NCBI GenBank assembly: GCA_023231475.1
Contig: JALJEE010002181.1
Location: forward strand, 1-64,000
Origin: Seison nebaliae
Lineage: Eukaryota; Rotifera; Pararotatoria; Seisonacea; Seisonidae
Length of the DNA stretch: 64,000 nucleotides
Direction: 5' to 3'
Position 1 is the first letter of the stretch. Every line of letters begins with the position of its first letter. Made by a program: the position numbers and the translations under genes. This document shows, piece by piece, positions 1 to 9,922 of this stretch. A model generated the notes under the pieces. The model ran no database searches. It worked only from the letters and a program-made list of their open reading frames with translations, and had not been told where the DNA came from.

Positions 1-1035
1 AAATTTATTTCCTTCGTTTTTACAAACTGAGGAATTATTAATTGAGATGAGGAAAATGTTTTAGATGCAAACCTCTTAAGTTTAAAAAAGCTTGTTTAAG
101 TAAAAAATTATATACCTACCAATGTGTTTTATATTGTGAAGGGACGGAGTATGATAGAGGACATAAGAATCAAAAAAGGAATCATAATAGAAAACCTTTT
201 GCGTAGTTCAATGCTTAACTATATGGAATAAGCATCACTCTATCGCATACGATTAAACATAAACTGATTTTAAAAAATTGAAAGATACTAAAAATTAAGA
301 AGCAAATTAAAAAGTCAATCTTCCTCATTTAGTAAATCAGACCTTCTTAATAGACAATAAATACACAAGGAATTTTTGGCAAAATTACAATCTTTTAAAT
401 TGATCACTTTCTGATTTCTTTCTATTTTTCAAATGATATTTATTGACCACTAGAAATATTATGTAATAATGTGTACAATTTTTAATTGTGCTATCTTTTA
501 TCAATTGAAGGTAACGATCATTAACCGTTTGCGTTGTGATATTTCGTTTATAAATAAATAAATCTACTCAGAATATAGATTTTTGTACCTCTTTTCCGAC
601 AAAGACGTATTTGGTTATTTTCCAATCTTCGCATGTTCGATAAAAACTTTCTCCTTATAGCGGATTCGAACTTCGAACTATTTCATTTTTTTTCGCGTTT
701 CTTCCCACGTACTTATGAGAGACATATAAATAATAATATATAAATATAATAAATTATAAAATATAATACCTAACCATATGCGTCCTATACGGTTTGTAAA
801 GGGTTAAACTATTATTCGGATTCATAAGATCGGTTTTACTGGAAAATTTTTAGTTATAAGTAAGCTTAGGAATTCTATGAGACCCTAAAGAGAGAGTATA
901 CCAAGATATTAAGTTAAATAATCAATTTTTTAAATTCTCCGTACTTAATTTCCAAAGGAATTATTTCATAACAAATTGAGATAATTAACACAGTTAATAA
1001 AAATAAATATCGAATTATTATAATTATTATTTCAG
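1..1035. other. AT-rich stretch, no gene identified
   Basis: Very AT-rich sequence with many stops in all frames. A slightly more GC-rich patch around 590-720 has short open stretches, but I could not tie it to a family. I see no RNA gene or repeat family. It may be the intron or 5' part of the gene suggested by the candidate exons at 1036-1244. Confidence 0.5.
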
Positions 1036-1244
1036 ACTATAAAAGGAAAGAAAAACTGAAAAAATTTCAATTCGATTATTTGCGCGTTAGTGAGAAGGTT
1101 TAATTTTGTTTTATTCTTCTTTGACTATATTTTTTTAATAACAGTGAACGAAATCACTAACGCGCCTTTGTCCATAACGAGTCTAGCAAAAGTCGCAGTG
1201 GAATATCGTTACCACTTAGCGGAATTGGGATATCAAACGGTCAG
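1036..1244 (+). CDS. Candidate two-exon fragment of an unidentified gene
   Basis: Two short segments look like linked exons. The first (1036-1089) follows a TTCAG acceptor and stays open. It is followed by a 55-bp GT...AG interval (1090-1144) with a GTGAGA donor and a T-rich tract, the usual intron size here. The second segment (1145-1244) is much richer in G+C than its surroundings and ends at CAG|GTACCG. Splicing joins A to TG, making a split ATG codon followed by NEITNAPLSITSLAKVAVE and about 15 more open codons. The joined frame is open across both pieces. I do not recognise the peptide, and neither a true start nor a continuation could be fixed. It could be a coding exon pair, a spliced non-coding RNA, or chance. 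Confidence 0.28.
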
Positions 1245-1904
1245 GTACCGTCCAATGGTTTCACATTCTCAATGGTAACCATTGGACAGTTACCGAGACT
1301 TGTTCCTCATCGTATTGTCCAGATATGTTAGGTAAATCGAGTCTCCCACTTGCAGATGGCTAGATCTGATAAAGGACCAGAAAATAAATTAAACAGTTTG
1401 GTCTCTCATCTGATCTAATAACCACAGGGTTATTTGTATACCTAACTACTATAAATAAGTTTACACATACTATCCGATATTATGAATTATCTCCTGATAT
1501 TCAATATTGAAACAATTCATATTTTCATAAGTTCGGACAATATCCTTGACAATTTATCGAAAATCTCTCATAAAGTAAAATTATTTTATCAACGATAATA
1601 AAGACGAAATTATAAAACTATTTATAATTCTATATAAATAAATATCAAATTAAACAATTATTATCTGATATAAATTTATTCTACTAATAAACTAAATAAA
1701 CATCTTTAGTAAATAGTCATTTTTGCTTAAAGTTTTTAATAAATAAGTTGATTCAATAATTTCACAACGCTAAATGTAATAAGTGGCTGTAAAGTAAAGA
1801 ATTGAGGATCAGTTTTACTTATCAGCCGTCTCAACCAATGATGTTCTATACGTTTTTCATCAGACTTTTAGAAATTAAAGACATCAGTGTCAATGAGAAA
1901 GATG
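1245..1904. other. Non-coding gap with an 11-bp inverted repeat
   Basis: AT-rich spacer to the 3' end of the LMF2 gene. It holds a perfect 11-bp inverted repeat (1250-1260 with 1277-1287, 16-base loop). A short open frame after a CTTGCAG acceptor near 1356 begins MARSDKGPENK and may be another exon of the unidentified gene to the left, but the reading phases do not join cleanly. Confidence 0.4.
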
Positions 1905-4283
1905 TTAAAAATAAACTTCCAATTTATATTGTTTCCCGAACATTTTCATCATGTCACCATTTTTTTGAAGTGAAAATAAATATTTTCTTTCAAATTTCCT
2001 TTTCCACCAAATTCCACTAAAGAATTAAATTTTAAAATTACTATAAAATATTTCTCATTTAAAATGAAAACTTGTCCTTATCGAAATTAGAAGAATCTTT
2101 TAGATCTTGTTCATTAGAATTCTTATTGAAATAATAAGTATAATAATTTATCCGAATCCACTTAGGTCCAAATGTATCATTTTTGAATGGATCACCATCC
2201 AATAACGGCATAACTTTAAAAAGAAATGATATTTTCAATGAAAAACAAAAGAAAGAGAACCATCTGATGGATTATGTAATATACGATGACAGAAATTAAT
2301 CAACCATTGATTATGTGCATATGATGATAATGCAGCGAACCACATTTGCCAATCTAATCGAGGTTGATGAGGAATAAGGAAAGGCAATTTTCGATTGACA
2401 TCTCCAGGTTTATATTTGAAATGATATTCTTTCCATTCATATTCTCGTGGTTCATCATCTTCTCTGGGAGTTATGGGAAGAATCTCAAGATTTTCATTCG
2501 TTCCCTCAACAATAATTTCTGGTCTACCACCAACTCCAGTCATTCTACCAAAAAATAATTATTAATTTTTTCAAGGAAATTAAACCGTCGAAATAATCCA
2601 TAAGATCTCGCTATATGGAATGGAGCAACATTCATATACGTCTTATAAATTTTGGTTGATACGACTGGTAGTGGTCGATTATTAATAGCAGAATAAGGAA
2701 TCTGAAGATGATTAAATGATTAAATTCTTAATTTAAAAAAATTTGAACTAAAGTCATGAGAAAAATAAAAATTGCCATAATGAAAACGAATAGATTATTC
2801 ATGACACGAAATCCATTTTCAATAGAAAACGATAATTCTGCGAAAGTTCTAAAAAAAGAAAATTGATTTGGTTGATGAATGAATGAACGACTAACATGTA
2901 GAAATGATAGAGACAATAATAAGCGAACCAAATGACAGATAAAACGAGTGATAAATTCAATGAAATTGATGTGAATTTTGTGAATTGTTCTTGAGTGAAA
3001 TCTTTTGAGAAGAATGTTAAGATAATGGAAGATATAATGACAAACTGATTTTTGTGTCGATTTTCGTAATCGATGTCAAATTAGTTATATTGAAATAGTT
3101 TTTCGTCAAATACAAAGTAATTGTAAGAAAAATGAGCAATGAAGAGTAATTAATGATCATTAATAATTTTCGATTTGAAATGAAAAGATGATTATTTCCT
3201 GAAAAGAGAATTATTTAAAGATTGGAAATTAGGTATTAGGTTATAAAAGAAAAATTACCTGAATCGAAATTCAAGAGTGAAAGAGAAAGAATAATTGTCA
3301 AAATATTGAAGAAATTATAATTGCCAGTAAGAATGATGAGAATCATCAGAACTATCTAGAAAAATGAAGAAACTTTAAAATATTTGAAAAAAAAATTTTC
3401 TCTCTAACCTGACTCCACATACAAATTACTCGATGTAAATAAAATGGTGAGAAGATGAGAAATGGTAAGACGATTTCGATATAATAAACAAGCACAGTCG
3501 ATAAATGATGGAATGATTCGTTAAAAAAATGAACATTCCACGCTAATTTCGATGGGATACATTGTGATTGATAATGCCAATCCATTGCTGAATTATGGAA
3601 TAAAATTATTTCTATGAAATTTCCATCAAATGAAAACCTGATAAATTCCACCAGGCCGGACATTGAGATTTCAATTTAACGATACCTGAAGCATACATTA
3701 ATCGGAAGAAGAGCCATCTCATCAGATAAATGATAATTTGTTGGTGTGGTCGATTGTCGGATGAGTTTGATGTCCAATCGGCTAAGAATATGGTAAGGAA
3801 TCCACTCTCCAATAGAAGTATATCCCTTGAATAGAATTGAAGGAATAATTAAGAGGAAAAGAAAAGAACCATTGGAAAGATAAGAAAGTTTGTCCCACAT
3901 AATATACGGACAAATATAACAACCATAAAATGAAGAAAATCATTCGACATCTCAATTGATTAATCAGGAGAGAAAGTGTCGAAATGACCACGCCAAATAG
4001 CACAAAAATATCGAGATATTGATACGGAGTCAATAAACGATACGTATTCGACAAATACAAGATGAGTGTGGGTGTCTTCCAGAATTGTTTCAAGGTAAAA
4101 TTCTCCCAATTTAAATGTTTGACCGGTAAAATTCCATTATCACCAAAAAGACCTAAAATCATCCATAATGAGAATGGGAGAGAAGTGGAACAAACCGGGC
4201 AACTGATGATATATGGATGAGAATGCGAATCCATAAACGAGAGAGATGCACCATAATAACGAATCGACAGTGATATATACCAT
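1905..4283 (-). CDS. LMF2: Lipase maturation factor 2-like ER membrane protein
   Basis: LMF proteins are multi-pass ER membrane proteins; LMF1 helps fold dimeric lipases, and LMF2 is its paralogue. I assembled 12 exons (genomic order): 1905-2016, 2072-2213, 2261-2544, 2586-2701, 2749-2848, 2896-3001, 3046-3198, 3259-3355, 3409-3587, 3638-3825, 3870-4152, 4196-4283. All phases join, giving about 615 aa with introns of 41-60 bp. Family landmarks in order are HQLPGLFGDNGILP, YLSVYYVGQTFLSFQWD, RLMYASGIVKLKSQCPAWW, ILTGNYNFFN, SYGLFRRMTGVGGRPE, YKPGD and PHQPRLDWQMWFAAL, ending with a WWKRKF block. The SQCPAWW and PHQPRLDWQMW blocks favour LMF2 over LMF1. The protein is about 90 residues shorter than human LMF2 and lacks its C-terminal tail. 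The start ATG is the first in frame that gives a normal-length N-terminus; an upstream exon cannot be excluded. It is divergent from ACSL. Confidence 0.9.
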
Positions 4284-4968
4284 TAAGCCGATCACTTGAA
4301 TGGTGGGATGAAAAAGGAAAAATATTTTTTTGTGATAACAAAAGCTTAAAATTTGAATATAAATAATAATTTTTAAATTTCACAAAATTATTCTTTAACA
4401 TCGAATATGGACGAAAAAATCATTGGATAGTAGATGTCATTATATTCAATTAATTCTTAAATATGCGCATTCGTTAAATTAAGGAAATTTGTAAGTTCAG
4501 TGCGAACAATCATATCCAATTACATACATATAAGACAAATATAGAGAGGCAGAGCAGAAATAATAAGAATAATTTTTTGTGTTTTATTTCTTTCTGGGTG
4601 GAAGAAGAAGAAGAGGTAAGTCCGTTCAAATTTCATTCATAAAATTCAAATCGTAAATAATTCCTTTTTTTTTGATTTATATTATTCATCATTCATATTA
4701 ACACATAGAAAGATGATTTGGTGTATAAATAAAATTCTTCCTGAATTTCGTTTTTCCTTCTGGAATTCCGTTTTTTTTCATCATTTCCTTTTTTCTTCTG
4801 TTCAATACATTCGGAAACTAAAATAATTTTTATGATATTTGTTATTCAGTTCTTACCCAATTTTCACTATAGTAACTGTTTGTTTTGGTACGAGAAATTT
4901 TTGGGAACTGTAAATTTAAAAAAAAAAATTTTTTTCAATTTTCATTTAGACAAATGTTCATTTAATAC
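4284..4968. promoter_or_regulatory. Divergent promoter and ACSL leader exon/intron
   Basis: This gap between two head-to-head genes is their likely shared promoter. On the plus strand TATAAG at 4529-4534 could be a TATA box for ACSL. A purine-rich leader ends at the near-consensus donor GAG|GTAAGT (intron from 4616). A CATTTAG acceptor ends at 4949, so the mature leader continues from 4950 to the ATG at 4969. Transcript ends are not proved. Confidence 0.5.
4954..4965 (+). promoter_or_regulatory. Three-codon upstream ORF before ACSL
   Basis: ATG-TTC-ATT-TAA lies in the predicted mature leader. It stops three bases before the ACSL ATG and shares its frame. It could force termination and reinitiation, or be leaky-scanned. 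Confidence 0.4.
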
Positions 4969-7792
4969 ATGTCTTCATTCAATTCGATGAATGCTAATTC
5001 AGTTAGTGGTGTAGTGACGAATGGTAGTGTTCTGGGTGATCTGACAGTCGATGGAGTTGTAACATCTTTCTATAAATGGATTGATGAACATTTATTAACA
5101 TTCTTATTCGACACAGGATCCGAACCGTCTACGAGAACTATCGCAGTTACAGCAACAGCAGCGGCCGGACTAACAGCGATAGCAGCTTATTATTACGGTC
5201 TATTCATGCATCTCTTTCCCAATGAGGATTTGAGTACGATATGTCGTCCAGCAATGACAGAAAAGGAGATTGAAGACGCGTTAGCTGAATCGGATGAAGT
5301 GAACAATTTTCTCATCGAACCACATAATTTTAAGGATGTGAAACGATTAGCGAAACATCATCAATATGTGAATGAACGAATGAATAAATTGAAACCATAT
5401 TCGATTATGGGATTCTTAAGGAATTTCCAGACATTACCATTAGGAGTTGCGAAAGAGAAAGTTCTTCTTAAAAGTGCATTCGATCAACAAACGGATGATA
5501 AAGAAATGCACATGAAAAAGAGAATTGAAGAAGAGAAGAAATTGGTGAGAACAGCAGGAGTTTTCGATTATAGTGAAATTCGAATAACGAGTTTATTGAA
5601 CATTGACGGATTGTTATCATATTTGCCGAATGTGAAGAATTTATATGATAATTATGTTTATGGATTCGATATCTCGAAGAATGGGAGATGTCTCGGATAT
5701 TATGATGATGGAGTGAAAGGATATTCATATTATTCTTATTCTCAAGCTATTACAATGGGAAATGAATTTGGTGACGGATTATTGACATTGCCTAACATCC
5801 TTCCAGGAAACAATACGAAAATCGGAATTTATTCTATGAATCGACCAAAATGGACAATAACAGAAATAGGTAATCATCGTCATGGAATGGTATTAGTTCC
5901 TCTATATGATACATTAGGAGATGAAGCGATCGATTTTATTGTGAAGGAAACAGAATTGAAAGTGATCGTCATCGATAAATTAGATAAATTACAGAAATTA
6001 TTTACACTTGCTCAATGGGATATAAATAAAGAAGGTAGTCAATTCAATGAAGCTCATTATGTTTTAATGGATTGGGATGAATTAGATGGAGAAACAATCA
6101 AACAATTAAAGAAGACAGCTGATGATATGAATGTGACACTTCATTCTTTTAAACAAATCTGCGAATTTGGAAGGAAGAGACCTTCCGAGAAACATTTGGC
6201 CGGTCTTAATGAAATTGCTACTATCTGTTATACTAGTGGCACGACTGGACCACCGAAAGGTGTCATGTTAACCCACGAAAACTTATTGGCTGTGGTAGTG
6301 GGCTGTTGGTACAACCTCCGAGGAATTTTATATGGAACAGGTGAAATCTTAATTTCTTACTTGCCTTTAGCTCATATGTTCGAACGATCTATAGAAGTTT
6401 AATAATTTTTTGAAAAATTTTTATAAGATTTTTCTCTTGAAAATTTTCTGTTTGTGCAATGGATAGGCATTTCTGTTTATGCAAGGTGGAGCAGTTGGTT
6501 ATTATCGAGGAAATGTTAAAGCGTTAATGGAAGATATGAAAGTAATGCATCCAACAATTTTTCCAACCGTTCCTCGTCTCTTGAATAGAATGTACGACAA
6601 AATTATAGATACTGCTTCATCATCGAAAGTGAAGAAATCTTTATTCAAATTTGCATTTTCTCGAAAATTGAAACTTGTAAGAAAGTTTAATTTGTTTTCA
6701 ATACTAATAAAATAAATTTACGGTTTTATAGAGGAATAGTCACAACAGATACAATGTGGGACAAATACGTTTTCCATCGAGTCCAACAATCTCTTGGGGG
6801 AGAAGTTAAATTCATTGTTACTGGAAGTGCTCCATTATCACCAAGTGTTTCAATAATTTTTCATTTATTTTTATTAATAATAATTTTCTTCTTTTTCAGG
6901 TTCTCACATTCACTAGAGTAGTGACTGGAGCTCATGTATTGGAAGGTTATGGTCAAACGGAAATCGCAGGGATTTGGGGTGTACAAATACCTGGAGAAGT
7001 AACATGTGGGAATGTTGGAGTGCCATATGTGTGCAATTATACGAAATTGATCGATATTCCTGAAATGAATTATTATGCCACTTCAAATCGAGGAGAAGTT
7101 CAATTTAATTAATTTTTAAATTATAATTATTATTTATATGAATGAAGGTGTGTATTAAAGGAACAAATGTGTTCCCGGGATATTTCAAGAATCCTGAAAA
7201 AACGAAGGAAGTGATCGATGAGGATGGATGGTTACATACCGGCGACGTCGGAATGTGGACTGAAGATGGATTATTGAAAATTGTTGATAGGAAGAAACAT
7301 ATTTTCAAATTGGCACAAGGAGAATATGTAGCACCGGAGAAGATAGAGCAAATTTATATGCGTCATCCATTAATCGCTCAAGTCTTCGTTTATGGCACGA
7401 GTCTTCAAAGTTATTTGGTTGGATTGATATTTCCTGATTTTGAAGCATTACCACAATGGATGAAAGACAAAGGCGGAAAATTTGGTTATAGTGAATCGAA
7501 AAAAGACAAGATCTTTGCGACAGATGAATTTCAAAAATTTCTCGTCGATGATATGACGACGATGGCGAAACAAGCCGGATTAAATACATTCGAAACGGTT
7601 TTTTTTCTCTTTTTTTCATTTTTAAATTTTAAAATTTTTTTTCTTCTTCAGATTAAACGATTCCGAATTATCGATGAAGCATTCAGTATCGAAAACGAAC
7701 TATTAACTCCAACATTCAAAACAAAACGTCCACAAGTTCTGAAGAAATATGATAAATTATTAAATTCGATGTATGATCGTGCATTCGATTAA
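4969..7792 (+). CDS. ACSL: Long-chain fatty-acid CoA ligase (ACSL1/5/6 type)
   Basis: It activates long-chain fatty acids to acyl-CoA using ATP, through an acyl-adenylate, at ER or mitochondrial outer membranes. Exons are 4969-6396, 6467-6684, 6732-6846, 6900-7097, 7148-7597 and 7652-7792; all phases join, giving about 848 aa. One membrane segment lies near residues 56-78. The AMP-binding P-loop YTSGTTGPPKG lies near residue 421, followed by LPLAHMFERS, PTIFPTVPRLLNRMYDKI, VTGSAPLSP, EGYGQTE and the fatty-acyl signature DGWLHTGDVG...DRKKHIFKLAQGEY. The C-terminal FSIENELLTPTFKTKRP block is complete. Human ACSL1 is 698 aa; the excess is mainly about 100 extra residues between the membrane segment and the first conserved block (GRCLGYY, near 238). 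A poly(A) signal AATAAA lies at 8149-8154. The gene looks intact and functional. Confidence 0.95.
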
Positions 7793-8625
7793 TTGGAAAT
7801 TGATGTGTTTAAAACTAACCGATTAAATGATCACATATATTCCCAACTTTCATTTCATATTTAATCACCGTTATTCTTATTATAAATCCATTAATTCCAA
7901 TACATCATATTGAAGAATTTTCTTTTGTAAAATTTCTTTTTTACCATTTTCTTCCTTTCGTTATTTCATTTAAATGATAATGTTTTCATTATATTCCTTT
8001 GAAAGTCGTTTTGATTGTTCCAATTAACTTTTGTTCCGATATTCCATTTTTTCTCTCCTTGTGTCAATCACCAACTTCGTTATTTCTCCTCAGCCACCAC
8101 CAACACCACATATGTATTGCTTCATCCACAATTTCGATTATGTCGTATAATAAATTTCATTATAATATATTTTAATTCAATTTAAGTCACAATTTAATGT
8201 ATGGTTCATTTATATTAGATGTAATAATGAAGTACGACAATTAAATTTCTTTATTGGAAAACAAACAAAATTGTGTTAGAACAAAACTTAAATTTAAGTG
8301 ATTTTTTTCTGTGGAGAAGTTTGAGGAAAAAACATTTCCTTAATTCCATCTCTAATAGATTTTGACATTAATATTCAATTTTTATAATGATGTCTGCGCG
8401 TAATCGAAAGTGAATTTCATTTGTTAGAGTTTAAACTGAAAATTCTGTTAAAATAAGAGAATAGGAGAAATATGGAATTGTAAAGATAAAAGGAATTTTA
8501 ATGATTAAGTAATGATTTGTGACATGAGAATAATTAGTATCAATAATATTCTTCACGTTCAATTACTTTCCACTATTGGAGAATGGAGAACTTCCAGTTT
8601 AATTTCCTTTCTTTAATTCACTTAC
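7793..8625. other. ACSL 3' region and spacer
   Basis: It holds the ACSL 3' untranslated region with AATAAA at 8149-8154. On the minus strand a short open piece (MSKSIRDGIKEMFFPQ..., about 8300-8370) ends in a stop and could be the terminal exon of the candidate gene starting at 8688, but reading phases are ambiguous. Confidence 0.4.
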
Positions 8626-8688
8626 CTGGATATTTGTGAGGGTAATATTGGGAGAAAGTCCAGGTCCAAAGTTTTCATCATTAGTCAT
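8626..8688 (-). CDS. Candidate first coding exon of an unidentified small gene
   Basis: On the minus strand an ATG at 8688 opens 21 codons (MTNDENFGPGLSPNITLTNI then Q) ending at the perfect donor CAG|GTAAGTG. A second frame is also open over the same bases and starts MMKTLDLDFLPILPSQIS. A good acceptor (TTTTAACAG) and a possible last exon lie at lower coordinates, but no single model keeps one frame convincingly. I do not recognise the peptide. Confidence 0.28.
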
Positions 8689-8838
8689 ATCGAATGAATA
8701 ATACTAAATGTTGTGTAACGATTATAATTTATTTAAGTATTCTATAAATCAATAGAAATCATAAAGAGAATGAGTCAATATATGAGACATTTATCTTTTC
8801 TGCAAGTGAAATATGTGATGCATGACTTATGCAGTTTA

Positions 8839-9922
8839 TTAGTCATTGATAATCATTCCAGCTGAAGATGCCTCGATATTTCGATGGAGACGATATAAAT
8901 TGGAGACGTTATCTTCTTCCAAAAGATATTTCATTTTCCATTCGTGATTCTCGTTAATTTTCAATCTATTCTCTGTCGCGTCTTCTCGTTCTGGAGATGG
9001 AATGAAGAAAGTATATTTTATGGTCATTAAATTAAATTATTCATTTAGTCAGTCGTTTCGAGAGTGTCTGTGAGGAATCGTAAAATTTTACGATGTGATA
9101 AAGAGGAAATGAATGAAATTGTAATAAATTACCTGAAATACGAAGACCGACATCATCAATATTTAGCGCACCATTGCCAGTTACGATTAAATACCGTCCT
9201 GAATAATTAATAAGGTCATCAATCGTTGTAATAGCGTTGCCATTTATAGTATAAATGTAGTGGATGGGATCGTAGGACAAGAGAATGTTAATCTTCTTTT
9301 CTAATTCACTCGAAATTGTTTCGTCATGGAACGGAGAGATTTTGGTAAATGCCACGCGAATCTCTTCGATAAACTTATCTAGATTTTTCGTGTTTTCTTT
9401 ATGAATGAGAAGTGAAGCGAATGGTCGTCGTATATTCAATAATTGTTCTTCATCACTCATACTCAGTTTTTCATTAGATACTGATGCACTAATGGCACGT
9501 ATGAGATAAACCAGCCGAGGTAATGGTACAGTCGACACATTCTCTTTATTCATCGTTTGTTTGGGAAGATCATTTTTCTTTTCTTCATTTCCGTTCCTCT
9601 TTCTCTCCAATTCTCTCAATTCGTTCATCGTATATACTGACGATAGAGTATCGATATCTAATACAGTTCCATCTTCCGTTCCCGTCAATTCATCACGTTC
9701 AATGAAATCGGCAAACAATTCACTAAAATATTTTAAGCGGACGAACTTTTCATCTTTTCCTCTCAATCTAGTGTCACACTCCTTCTCCTTTGACAGCAAT
9801 TCGTAGTACAATGATGTATCCTGCATGTCATACAACACTTTCGAATCATTCCTCAACTTTCTTTCTTCTTCTTCTTCTATCGACGATTCGGATTCACTTA
9901 TCGACATTCTCCCCGTTTCCAT
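8839..9922 (-). CDS. Acidic protein with a doublecortin-like segment
   Basis: Two exons fit: 9133-9922 and 8839-8990, joined by a 142-bp intron that keeps one frame, giving about 313 aa. The ATG at 9922 begins METGRMSISESESS, followed by an acidic run. The second half reads RPFASLLIHKENTKNLDKF, then SYDPIHYIYTINGNAITTID, then DLINYSGRYLIVTGNGALN. That order (strand, helix, Y-T-x-x-G, T-x-x-D-L, G-x-Y-x-V-x-G) resembles doublecortin domains, which bind microtubules in cilia and neurons. Only one such segment is visible and sequence support is moderate, so the family call is tentative. An alternative acceptor near 9068 would end the protein within a few codons. There is no signal peptide or membrane segment. 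Confidence 0.6.

Noticed and set aside
660-690. Possible tRNA T-arm (GATTCGAAC) on the minus strand
   Set aside because: The bases flanking the loop do not pair and no acceptor or anticodon stem could be drawn.
8621-8640. ACTTACCTGG resembling the 5' end of U1 snRNA
   Set aside because: Only about ten bases match and the rest of U1 does not follow; better explained as a splice donor on the minus strand.
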